Below, one piece after another: positions 37,201-50,186 of a stretch of DNA of 64,000 nt. The notes beneath the pieces were generated by a model. It searched no databases, was not told where the DNA came from, and saw nothing but the letters and a program-made list of their open reading frames with translations. Every line of letters begins with the position of its first letter. The first letter of the stretch is position 1. Location of the stretch: the NCBI GenBank assembly GCA_022605955.1, contig JAKCOZ010000008.1:27343083-27407082 (forward strand). Direction: 5' to 3'. The DNA is from Rallus limicola (taxonomy: Eukaryota; Chordata; Aves; Gruiformes; Rallidae). The position numbers and the translations under genes are program-made.

Positions 37201-38479
37201 TGTCCTGGGTCAGACACGTCGGTCTCGCTAATGCAGATGTAAAAAACAGTCACAGCAGACAAGAGGCAGCGAGTGTTTGATAGCTTTTGAGAAATGTTTT
37301 CTAGCCTCTAGCCATCCTAAAAAAAAAAAAAATTAAAAATTGCCCTCCACCAAGCTCGGTACTTGTTGAGAATGCTTGTCAGCAACATCTCTGCCGTGGG
37401 GTTACATACAAATGAGTTGACATTGATCAGGGGTACGAAAGCCAGAAAAACGCCTTGCTGTTTAATTCGGTGGGAATTGTTAGCCCGTCTAGAAGAGGTT
37501 CTTGTGGCCATTCGCAAGCGTTGACTGCTTTAATGTGCGATATGTTCTCAGGCAGTGAGTTGTACATGTTGTCACAGTCCTATAGTTAGGAATTATTTTT
37601 TTTGTCAGAGTTCCTACACTCTGTACAGAAACACATACTGCAGCTATTGTGCGTACTTTGTCCCCTGGCTTCATTTGCAGCCATCCATGTATTGGTAAGG
37701 AAAAAATGTTTCATATTTCCAACTTTATTTTCTTTATTTTAGAGAAATATAAACTAGTATTTTAAGAGGGGTTTTTTTTTTGTTTGGCTTGTTTATTTTT
37801 CTTTTTTAATATCTCTACTAGTTTTGCTGACATTCCCCAAAGATTTACAAACATTAGCTGCTGTCATTGTGAAACACTTCTAAATGATGTTGGGAAGACT
37901 TTTTTTTTTAAAGTGTAATTCTTACTCTGATTTTTAAAGATGTGAACACTGATGTTTCTAGTGTCTGAGGACTTAACATAAAACCTCTTCCCACGATGCT
38001 CTTCTACTTGGAGTAAGACTACACAAATAATTTACGGGATTGTTTAGAAGACTGCATGAGCCCTGCATTGCTAGTGTTGTAAGCCGGGTGCTAGGACAGC
38101 GATCTTGTATCTGAACTCAAGATATATATAAAATTCCCTGGCAAATGCTGAATGATCATTGGTGTTACATACAGCAATGTTAGGAAAAAGAGAAGATTGC
38201 CATTATTTGTAGAAGATGCATGAAGGGAGCAGAAAGACCTTGAAAATAAGAGACAGGTAGCCCTAGGTGAGAGTTTAAGCATGGGATTTGTTTTCTATAT
38301 AGAAAGTCACCTGGCTAATAGCAAAAATTTTCAGGCATTTTGCTCTAACTGATGTCCTTGTATCTGACGGACGTGCAATATTAAACTGTCTGAGCACAAC
38401 TGTACCTTGTTAGTAGCAGTGTCAGCAAGGTAAGAAAGCTCAGAAAAAGATTAATAAAAATAAGCTGTCAGACTGCATT

Positions 38480-38780
38480 TTATATGAAGCTGCTGAATCT
38501 CTTGAGATAGCCGTACGCCCACTGCGTTTTCAGAGTGCAGGAGAAATGTCTCCCACTTAAATATGCTCCCTCCTCATTTGTTCTGCAAAGACACACGCTG
38601 AGATGAAAAGACACACTATTGACAGCAAACCTTTTCAAAAGTACTAAATCTGGCAAGAAATGTCACAAGGGGAGTTTCTCATTTCAGAAACCATGATTTG
38701 TATCGCTGCGTACAGCCACAAGGTTACTTGTGGCTCACTCGGTCTCTCCAGCTCGGGTGATCTATTTCTATTTGTGTAAC
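38480..38780. promoter_or_regulatory. Candidate non-coding regulatory stretch in intron 2
   Basis: Non-repetitive sequence with retained CpGs (GCCGTACGCC, GTATCGCTGCGTACAG, CTCGGGTGATC) in an otherwise CpG-poor intron. This pattern is common in conserved enhancers. No alignment was possible, so this is only a pointer. Confidence 0.25.
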
Positions 38781-41222
38781 GTTGAGAAGTGGCTGGATTA
38801 GCCTGTCTTTACTGGTGCATCGCTGACACTTCACTCACCAGAAGTTGCTGACTTTGTCTGCACTTGGATGGAAACTTCAGATAAGTGAGGCAACTCACAC
38901 AGAAGTATTTACCATCCTGGTAATCTAAACTCACAGAGAGTGTTTTGTCATAAATTTAGCTGACAGGCGTATATTGGAAATGAAGCATGTCATTTTCAAA
39001 ACTATAACCAGACTATTTTTTGAAAGTAATATAAATTCATATTTTGAGCATATTTTGGTTTATATGCATTTCCATTATTTATATATTAAAATTAGATGTG
39101 CACAATTTCCAGCCTTATTATTTTGAATGGTTATTAAGAAATGTAGTTATAAATTATGAGATATACAATACTTAGGAGTAAAAGGTGATTTTGGTAATGT
39201 CTTTTCCCAACTTACAAATAACTTTTTTGCCATAATACGAACATGCTAGCAGAGCAACATGATAGATGTCTCTTTAAGTATCGTAGTAAAAGAAAATGAC
39301 TTGCATTCTGAGGCTGTGGATAGTTTATGTTGTTTTGGACCCATTTCCCAAGCAGTGATCGAAAACAGATTACAATAACAATTATACAGTCAGAAGATGC
39401 AATATCCATTTCTGTTTTAATTGAGTGAAAGAATAATAAAAACATCATTAAGAAAAATGAGGTGGACCTGTCATACACTCTACCAATTTTTAGACTTGGA
39501 GAAAATGCAGAGTAACAGAAGTGTGGGCTGCTTGGTGTTTTTTATTATTTTTCCCCCTTTTGGTTTTTCTTTTTTTTTTTTAAGTTGAGTTCATTGCTTA
39601 ACCTAGAAGTCTGGATGGTAGACGTCATACGGGCTGCTCTGAGCAGGGATGCAGTAGGTAGGCATACTGCTTGGCAGAAAAGCTCCAGCTAGGCATTATC
39701 TGGGTGTCTACATTTGGCTTAATAACGAACGCTGTATTTCTGTCACTGGTTTGAGCTTTCCTGATTATATTAATGTGAACAGGGTGTCATACAGACCTGC
39801 GAAATAGATGAGCTCAGAGAATGCCATGGATTGAAGAAGGAGTGCTCCTTCAAATTGAAGTGCTGTGCTGCTTTATGCTTTTTGCCTTTTTATTTTTATT
39901 TCCAGTATTTTGCCTCTCCAAATCTGTGAACATGTATGCCAGTAAAAACACTTGGTCTCTTAATGGATTGCTACCTGGGACTGACGGTTCTGTTTCAGCT
40001 ACCTCACTGTCTCAGGCTTTGGATCAAACCTCTGTAGATAGAAGGTCCCCATGCTGGGTGCATACTGCAGCTGGGTTCCTCTGGAAAGGGACCTGACTAC
40101 AGATGAAGGCATGAAGCTGAGGGAACCTGGCTCTCCATTTTCTCTGAAGCCGAATCCTAGAGCTGTAAGCAGAAGTGGCCTTTCTGCCATACCACATGTG
40201 GAAAGAGAGATCCTCTCTACAGTAGCCTTGGCTCTGGTCGTGTACCATACAGCTTTGTAAATCAACATTTGGAATGGCATCCGGAAGTGAACCGGGAGCT
40301 AGTTCAGCCGTTGGAGAGCAGATGTAATCTGCTTTCTTTGGCTAACACCTCTCAGCAAGCACATGCATTTGCACTAGCAGAAGTATCTGATTCTCCAGTA
40401 TAGCTCTGTGTACGTAGTGTTGTAGCAATCCAGCCTGTTGAGCCCCAGAAGCATGCGTTGCTGACTGCGTGCAGGCAAATTCCCACACAGGAGGTCAGCC
40501 TGTAGGTAGGTCCTTTCACTCTCTCTCTAAAATAGCACTTAATAGGTAAATAAATTGGGTGCATACCTAAGGAAGAGGATGTAGCTGTTAACTCTTGTTC
40601 CTGGACTTCAAGACTTGTTTGATAAAGATATGGTAGTTATTAAAACTGAGATTAATGTGGCGTGCTGTCTGATAAAAGTAAGTGTTCCTGAAAGAATGTT
40701 TAAATGGATAGTTGTTAAATTGCATGATCTTGCCTTTTGAAAATGTGGAGTGATTCCCCCACAGCTCCTGATCTTCTTGCCTTGAAAAAAGCAGGAATAC
40801 AAGAGAACACCACTTGGAAGTTGCTCTCTCCCTGCAGGGGTGTGGGAGATGGGAGTTGTAAGGAAAGGCCAAGCCACAGGTGCCAGTTCCTGACCCATAA
40901 TGAGCTGTGGGTGCAGGCTGCCTTGAGGCTGTGCATCATGGCTGCTGAAAAGGGAGGAGAGAGAGAAGTTAGCTGCTTGCTAGAGGAGGAAATGACAGGG
41001 TAGCCCCTGCTCTTTCTTGGTCATGGTTCTCTCCTTCATTCATTCTCCCTCTGAAAATCCAATGAAGATTCCTGCTATCCCCTTATACCAGCAAAATTCT
41101 GTCTATTAACGATGTTGCCATAGCAGTAGCTGAACCCTCACTGAGAGTGAAGGGGGTGATGGACCCCACCAGTAACCATTGAATTTGATGCCATTTAGTC
41201 TGAGACAGTGTTTTACGTGGCT

Positions 41223-41238
41223 TGTGTGTGTGTGTGTG
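41223..41238. repeat. (TG)8 microsatellite
   Basis: Eight uninterrupted TG units. Confidence 0.85.
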
Positions 41239-44192
41239 TACCTGTAACTTTTATCTGTACCCAGTTCTCCCCAACTATTGACGTTGTCACTTTGAAATGA
41301 GGTTTTCTAATGCTGCCAGCATCTAAAAGACATGAGGGAAGGACAGCAATTACAGATCCATTCAGCTTGTTTTATGGCTGGATCCTGCAGTTGGGCTTGA
41401 AGCAGTCGTGTGGTAGTTACATTGGACCTTCCTCCAGCTGTTTATCTGGTAAGATGAAGGAGAGGTGAAACAGTTTCTTCTTTTTCTTGCCAGGGGGTGG
41501 TTTACAGAGGAATGGACACGAATGAGAAAAGAGCTTGCTGGTGGGTCCCAATGGAGGTCCCAAAGCAGGCATGAATGTGATACACAGCTCTTCTCCAGAA
41601 GTAAAACCTCAAACCAGCTACGAAAGCTTTTCTGTTACATTCCAGGGGACTTATCCCAGTACCAGGAGACTAGTTAATAGAACCTTCATTAAAATGCTTT
41701 TGCTAGAAGATGTTTTTTTGCTTTAAAAATTACATAATATGGTGGCATCTGCTAGCACCACCGAAGTTAAGGGCTTATTAGTGGTTCCAGTTTTCAGGGT
41801 TTAAAAATGTTGGTCATTAAAATTAATTCTGGGTGGAATTTGGCATAGAGACTCTTAGCCCCTCAGGCGAGTTTTGTTACGTAGTTGAGAGACAAACAAC
41901 AGAAAGCAGTCCCCCAAACCAAAAACTCCTCCTGAACCCTAAACTTATTTTTAAGTTACAGAAACCAGAACCTAAAACTTATAGGAAATTAATGGCTTAA
42001 GATGATTTTTTTAAAAAATGCCAGTTTAATTTGAAAGCGTTTCCTTCACTGGTTTTGAGTGAAATGACTGTATTTTCCATTAGTTCACATTATAAAGTAC
42101 TGCTGTGGGGTATTTTTTCTTCTTTTTAAAAAATTTTTCTTTTTTTTAAGCTGGGAAACAAGTTGAAACGGCTGAGTCATTTTATTTAGGAAAAATGTGG
42201 CTATAGTGTCTTCACCTTTGCCTTTTGATGTCAACTGGAAAGGCTGAGAGTGTATCTGGCTGAACGTATGTCGCTGGTACATCCATAGGCACTCCTGCTG
42301 TGTGGCCGGGGAGGCTGAGCTTTCCGCTGGAACAGCTCCACGTGCCCTCTTCTGACTTGGGTGCCCTTAAACCTGTGTTTTGAGGTCTGGATTATCATCA
42401 CTCTTGCTTTTCACGTGTTTAGGTGAAGGGCTGGAAGTGCTTTATTCTCCTGTTTAATGGCTTCTGCCTCCCAGCTGCCCCTTGCGCGGCTGTCCTTGGG
42501 CTAACCGGGTGGCACAGAGCCCCCGTGGCTACTCCCGTGCTTGCCCTTTGAACCTGGACACCGTGACAGACCTGAAGCGTAGGCTGAGTTAGTACAACTA
42601 GCTGAGTTTGACGGGTTAGTTACCAGAAGCAGCTGATCCACTTTGCTTAGCAAAAGGCCTCGTCTCCTGTGGGTAACACTTCCGGACACAGAGCGGGAGA
42701 GGCTGTGCTGGAGGTAAACACTTCATGTTTCTTGTTCATCTCGGCACATGCTCTGAATGCTGCTTTTCTTCTGTACTATTTTCTGAGAAACTCAAGTATT
42801 ATCAAGTTATGAATTTCATAATGTGTTTCTCTGGCAGAAGAGCGGCCTGGAATATTTTGTGTTAAACAGTAAGGCTGTTATTTCAGCTAGGAGAGGGATT
42901 CTTTGGCTAGTTAAGCTGTCAGAAGCTTCAGAAGGGGACATCTGCAGAGACATTAGGGACTTCTTTATAACATTTCCTGAGATCTGCGATAGTTGTGATG
43001 CTTGGGAGACTGAAGCCACAGAAAGGACTGGAAGCTGAAGAAGGATGTAAATAATATCTTGTGGCTTGCATTCACCATTGGCTAAAATATAATATGTAGA
43101 AATGCATTTCCTGCCTACAGATTTATTGAATATGTAAAGCCAGAAAAAATAACTGAGGAGGAGGAGAAAGATACTGTCCTTAGTTTTACTTCCTCCGGCC
43201 CTCCTAAGAAGAAAAAGTCTACAACGTGATGTTATTTAACGTGATTTTGTTTCTTTGGCAAATGTTGTATTAAAATAATCTGTGGACTGAGCTCTTCTTT
43301 ACCAAATTGTATCCTGGAACAAATGATTTGCGTTGGGCTTGTAAACCCGTGAAGAGTAGGAGTTTAACAGCATCATGTTACTGGTTATATGCAAAATCCG
43401 ATACCTCACGTTTTGTCTAGAACCCATTGGAGAGCAGAGGATTAGCAGAAAGTAAGGTCCTTGTTTTTAAACAAAACCTTTTGCTGTAATGAGGTGCTTG
43501 GCGCTTTTGTTTTGCATAGGACTGTACAGTGGCAAAGATCCTGATACGGTCTCCTGTATTTGAGAGAGAGATTTCCTGCTGGCCTCCTGTCAGGGTGCAC
43601 ACACAGCTTTCGTCGCGTGGTTCCGAGTGGTTGGTGACAAACAACTGCAAAGTCATTCCTCTAGTCCCCAGTAAAAAAAGATTTACGGTGGAAGAATTCT
43701 CAGCCTCATAATGAGACCGTTGTAAGCTGGTGCGTGATACGTAAAAGGCTGAAACACAGTCCATTTACCCAAACCGAACATTTATTGTGAGGAAGTTAAG
43801 TGCCAACAGCTTATATTCTGTCCGATTTAATTATGTTTATAATTTATGGGGTAGCTTGAAACTGAGCCTTAATGGACATGACTAACCCTTGCTCTGTCTC
43901 TTCCACCTCATCACTGAATTGCACGGGCATGGGCTGAGCCTGGCATCTCCTGATTCTTCTTGCATGTGCCTAGCCCTGTCTGCATGGTGCTGTGGAAAGG
44001 GTATGGCCATGCCTCTTCAGCCTGTCGTTGAGTATCCTGTATCTCCAGCCCTCAGCTGGACTCCCCAAGATTTTCTGGGGAGGATCTCACCCTGCCACCA
44101 GCTACAGCTATGCTGTCATTTCAGTAAAAGAGGTGCTGAGATCAGAATCAAAACCTGCTTTTTTCAAATACTATTTGGCATCCTTCCTCTTA

Positions 44193-44238
44193 GGAAAAAA
44201 AAACCCGCAAAACCCAACAAAACAACAAAAAGAAACCC
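44193..44238. repeat. A/C-rich low-complexity tract
   Basis: A runs interrupted by C (AAAACCC-type units), directly upstream of the CR1-like tail. Confidence 0.7.
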
Positions 44239-44287
44239 ATTGTTTGAATGCAATTGAGCTTTTCTTATAATGAATTTATCTTCTCTT

Positions 44288-44340
44288 GTATGTGATCTTA
44301 AAGGTCTTTCACAATCTGAATGACTCTGTGATTCAGCTAG
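44288..44340 (+). mobile_element. CR1-like 3' tail, about 50 bp
   Basis: GATCTTAAAGGTC, then a diverged middle, then a GACTCTGTGATTCAG block reproduce in order the usual CR1 3' end (GATCTTTAAGGTC ... ATTCTATGATTCTATG). Only the terminal segment is recognisable, as in heavily 5'-truncated copies. It lies in the sense orientation of SATB2. Confidence 0.5.
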
Positions 44341-45146
44341 TTGAGTCTGCAGTAAACCCCTCTTGATTCTTAGTGTACACGCTAGGTTTTCATTTCCAAT
44401 CACGTCAGGATTTGCAGTTTACACCGATTTTAAGAAGTGGCACGCTGAAGTTTTGAAGCTTCATTTTTTCTTCTTTTTTTTTTTTTTGGTGGTGATGGTA
44501 GTGTTCTTCAGAATAGAAATTCAGGATTTATGTTGCGCTAGGATGCAGGATGGCCAGAAATGCAGGTATTTCTGAGTAACCGAAAGCTGTCAGACTTAAT
44601 TGGTTTCTGCCTTTTCAATTAGAGCTGCAGGATGTGAGGAGGAGAACTGGCAAACCTCTCCTGTGCCGCACGGATGCTGATTTCTGTCTTCTAAAACAGT
44701 TTTCTCAAGGAGGGTTCATTTTTCAGATTTATTTAAAAGAAAGGGAAGGAGAGTTAAATACAACATTGGTGTGAGTAAGGTCAGGTCTGTAACAATGCAA
44801 AGAGAAAGAAACAAATGGGCTGCTTTGCTCTCGCTGCCTTTGCTGGATCCAGGACTCTCATCTAAAGAAAAACCAGAAGCAGATTAGGTTTAGGAAATGT
44901 TTGTAGTTTGATTGCTTCCTGTGGTTATTTCTAGTTGTGAAAGCATGCTTTACTGTTAAATATATGGAATATTTACCCAGATAATTTCCTCAAGGCGACC
45001 CGTGCTTTGCTAATTGAACTTCCTAGTCCTTACCCTAGCAGGGTAAGGGTCTTGTCTTAGAAGTCCAACTGTGGTGGCGTTTAATTCAGTGTTTTGAGGT
45101 GTGCAAGGGGATGAACGTCTGTGGATTCTGCTGCCTGCTGTCTAGA

Positions 45147-45192
45147 TTTTTCTCTCTCTCTTTTTTTTTTTTTTTCTCTCCCCTTCCCTTCT
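45147..45192. repeat. 46-nt pure pyrimidine tract
   Basis: Uninterrupted C/T with a CT repeat, a run of about fifteen T, and more CT. No exon follows it on the plus strand that I can recognise. Confidence 0.8.
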
Positions 45193-48100
45193 GTATTGGA
45201 AAGACCTGCTTAGAGACTGACCCATGTTACAGTCTGTGCTAGGAGAAATGCTTTCTGCATACAGTAATGAAGAGTTTTCAGTAGTTTATGAATTTTCAAA
45301 TAAATGTCCTGGTTTCTGAACTCCTAACCGTAGAAATTTGCTTTATCTTTAAGAGAGATTATTCTCTGTGTGTCTGTGTTCTGTTTAAAAAATACCAACC
45401 AACCGACCAACCATACTTAAAAACCCAAAGCACAACAGCAACAACAAAAACTTTATTTTCCACTTTCTTCATTTGATAAAAATCTCTCCACTGTAGAATG
45501 ATTTCCTTTGGGTTTGACACCACCATTTGATCTCAGTTTTTAATAATTTTGGTGGGTTTCACTCCCAGAAGAAAACATGCTTGTGCTGTGAAGTATTCCC
45601 ACTAGAAATCTGGGAAGTCTTAAAACCTCATGTTACTCAGGGCGAAGAACTGGCTTCTTTATTAATTCCCTGCTAGACAACTCCTGTACAGTAAATCTTT
45701 CCGTAACACCATGCTGTTGAAATTAATCAAGCTGATGTTTGGAAATTGTTCAAATTAGATAAAATTAAATAACACCTAGATGAGGCTCAAAACTTGAACT
45801 GATGGAAACAGATTTTAATCTAAAAAGACATGAATTTTATTGGTGCCTCTTTTTATTGGTTGATCTTCATATCATACTTATTAGGACACACAAGCCCTGC
45901 TCCTTGTTTAATGGCTGGAGGGATGGGTGGCTGAAATAGTTTAACCTTCTCCCCAGCTGTCTGTATCCTTTCTGCTTTTTGTGCTTTCGGTGCCGAGCCC
46001 ACGGTGGTTCAGTGGAAGTGGCCGCTGCGCAGAAATGCAGCACTGTTAGTGTTGTGTTTGTTGCTTGCTCTCAAGCATGCAGCTTGGGCAAAGAAGCATT
46101 TGTGAATGAGTGAAAGAAACGCTGCAGGATTTCTTAATAGCTGCTCTGTCTTGTTCTTGTAGCAGGTCTTTAGAAATTTACGGCTTTTACCTGCAGATCT
46201 TACAAGTGAAAATGCTTTCCAGGGAGCTGCATAGCTGCAGTTTGATAATACTTCTACATGGCTTCAAGTTCACTGAGAAGAATCGAATGTTTTATGCAGC
46301 AGAGTATCCAGCATTTTCATTTCTTGAATGAAATACCTGTTTCTCTGTTCTTCGTTTTTTAAGAATGGATTGCTCCCTGGTGAAATAAAACTACAGATTC
46401 AAATGGGCAAGGATAAGGGAAATCTGCGTTTGAACACAGGTCTTTGATACAGATTTAATTTCTTCTTAATTTCTCTGCCCCTTAGCTCATTTTCTGCTGA
46501 GACTCTTCTGTTTATGAGATCTCCTGTGTACACTGCAGCTTCTCTGTGAAAGCAACAGCAGACCTTAAATCCCATTTCTGATTTGTTTCAATAATACATG
46601 TTATACAAAGGTACTGGGCGCTGCTGACCGTTCTGTGCTTCTGGCTAATAGCGGGCACAGTTTCCCCCTCTTCTCTTCCGTGGATTAGAAGGAATTCTTG
46701 CTGTGCGTTGATGTCCTTATAAAAGCCTTTATGTAGATCTCGTTTTATGCTCCCCTAACGTTTCACACAGATCTTTAACATCAAGGAGAAAAAGTCTTTT
46801 GTATGAACTGTGATTGCTGTTAACGTTTTGTGTGCGTACCAGCATTGTGTTCATCCTTTCAGGAAACAAACGGTTTCTTTTTTAGCCCTCCGGTTGCCCC
46901 TTGTTTTCTTCATGTGTGAAAATCAGTGTCGTATGTCACCTACCATGAGCTGTAGAGCATCACTCACTGCGACATCTGTCTAAAGCTGGGAGAGGAATGC
47001 ACGGAAGTTCAGAAGCCTTGTTTTGTGCGTGGGCAGGGGAGGAGGAGGATGACAGTAGCTGTGCCTGATAGGGCATTAGGGAAGAAGCTGAAGAGTTTCA
47101 GGATTTATGAGTGAGGCTGGTTTGCACTGCTGTAGCACTGCAGTGCGAAGCTTCATTAGGGATGCTTGGTCTCCTGCTCTGAGTATTGCTGTAAGTTCTT
47201 CAACTGGAATGACAATGAGCAGTGACGAGAGCTTATGTTGCTTTTCTGTAAGGACCCTGTAATGAGCTGGAGGTGTAATGTATCCATCTAGGAGCAAGAT
47301 ACGGTGTATATCAGTGTGTAAAGAGCATGTTGACTTTCGACTGCAGAATTTTTTTCTTCCAATCCCAACATGCTGAAAGTACGTTAATTTATTTTCAGGT
47401 AACACCAGGAAACAGCGAGGTTTGAGGCAATAAATCCATTGGAGGCATCATAGCTTACCTCTGCATTGCAAAATAGAGGGCAAAGCAGATGGAACTTCCC
47501 TGGATTGGTATTTGCTTGGGAATAAGTTAGATTACTGTTGTATTTTAGTAAAATTGGATTGGTATTAAGATTCCAGATGCTCTAGTGAGAGGTGTGAGAA
47601 TGGGTTAGCCATGGCAGATGTGGTAACCTACCTTTTGATCACGCTTTTGAAGGTACTAATAGCATTTTATTGTCAGTTATGCTTGGTCACTGAGTTCAGA
47701 GATGATTTTGCAAAAGCTTTTTCTGTAGCAGGGTCCCTGCAAGCACGGGCAGCAGGAAAGGGTGGGAAAGTCATCATGGGCAAGAGTCTCATGTGTCCTT
47801 CGGGCTACCCATAAAGAGATGTCATCTACAGCATCAGTTCTAGCATTTGAAACCCTGTTTTTACTGAGACAGTAAATGAGCATGGAAAATAGGTGCAAGT
47901 TCTGTGCTGAAAAGGTGGAAGAACTGTTGTGTGACAAGGAAAGCACCAGACGGAGGCTAAGAGGCAGCATGACATCCCTCTCATCCGTTTGCACTCACCT
48001 ACATTTTCTGCCTTGCCAACACATAATGCCACCACTGATGTTAGAGCCTCAGCATTTAGCCAAGTATCTGAATTCTTTGTTAAGACACAAACGCCTCCAA

Positions 48101-49957
48101 AAGTGCCACAATGGGCTGTGTGTTCGACAGGAGGGGAACTTTGCTGCTTATGGAGGTTAAATTTAGTTTAAACTAGTTAAATCACTTATGGACAAATAGG
48201 ACCCATTTTTGGCCTTGGATAGGAAGTTGTAGCCTTTGCAGGATCAGCCTGGCACTGTCTTTTCAGGAAAGCACTTAGAGATTTTTTTCCACTGAGTGTT
48301 TTTTTTTTAACAGCATGTTAGAATTTGGCTGCTTAAGCTTGCAAAATGCATTGATTTAACCCAGAATCAAGTAGTGAAGAGGAAGCAGCATCAATGTGAT
48401 GCCATAACCTACTTACACATTACATCAAGGCATGTTTTAAAATAACAAATTAAAAACCATCAATTGGACATCACAGGTTGTAGTTACTGCTGCTGGCCTG
48501 CACATAGAATGTCAAACTGGGACCCCCTCCATGCCAGAGAAGTAATTGAGAACTGTGTATCTAAAACATATTTTAAAGTATGTCTAGTCTGCAAATTCAA
48601 GACAAGGATTTAAGTCCCTTAGCAGTTGTTACTGGTATGACTATTTCAGGGCAGGGTAATGACTCTGAAGTGATACATAATTAACTCTTGGTTTGTAGAT
48701 ACTGCAGGTACTGGTAGTAGATCTTGAAGACATTTAACTGACTTCATATAAAAGGAGAACTGAAGTGTGTCTTTCTCCTCTTTTTCCTTAAAGAAGGAAT
48801 AGAGTGGATTGTGCCCGGGATTTCACAAATAGTTGCATTCCATAGTTGTTATCTACTGGAAATGGTTTGATTTCATTCTGAAGAGCAGGAGTGAGAACTG
48901 AGCTTTCTGTCAGTATTACGAACCTTAGCACATTTGGAGAACTGCTTTAGGCTGAGATTTGTCTCTGCACCAGTACTTTCTAGTTTAGGGCCTAACAAAG
49001 TGCACATAACCAGTAATAAATTTCTGTGACTGGAGGTAATGGTTCCTCCTTTGCCCCTGACTACAGCCTGGCCTGTGGCAGACAATGGAAATGGCCATGC
49101 AGTTCTGTAGGTTTTCTTTCTGTTCCATGCATGTGCTTTGAGTGCTGTAGGGCTGTCTCCTGCAAACTGGCTGCTTTCTCTACTGTCTGTAGCATTGAAT
49201 CCCTTGAAGTTCATGCCCCACAATTTATTGCCATAGATGACTTGATCCTGTAACCACAAAAGTAAATTTACAATGAAACAGAATGAAATTGAATCCAGAC
49301 CACCCCCTGAGTTTTCCACTTCTGTGGTTCCTCTTCATCCTTGATCCTCTTTCGAAGAGAGCTGTTCTCACTCTCTTCATACGTGTAGCGGGAGAACACT
49401 CACTGGCCTCTCTGGGTCTGTGCAACCATCAGCTTCCAACATGAAATTATAATTTCCAGCAAAATCAATGCAAGGATATTTTCCTTGCATGGTGAGAAGA
49501 CTGGCCATGGTCTGAAAATGTGCAAGCAAACCTATCCCAGCCAAGAAATGTGGCTGGGACTAGTCTCTGCTGATACCTCCATATGTTCACTCTATGGAGA
49601 GAAGCAGAAGCTGCACTTACGTCAGGTTTTTGTATGGCTGAAGGTGGAGTTCTGACCTGAAAGAATAGGGACATTCCTTGAACTGTAGAAGACTGCAATG
49701 TTGAAAAGGTCTTATTAGGAAATCTTGCTTTTCCTCATGCTGACTGTGATTCCGTTCCTGAATTGTATTCTCTAGAGCTTTTAGTGTGGTTTTTAAATGA
49801 GTCAAGTGATGAGACTTCAGTATTTCCCTTGGAAAGAAAACAAAAGCTATCCCACAGGGAAGAAAAGCAGATTTCCACTTAAGATGAGCCTTCTAGGAGG
49901 TGTTTTAATTTACAGCTTTAATCAGAGATGCATGACACCCTTCTTGTCCCTCTCTTA

Positions 49958-50186
<229 letters not shown>

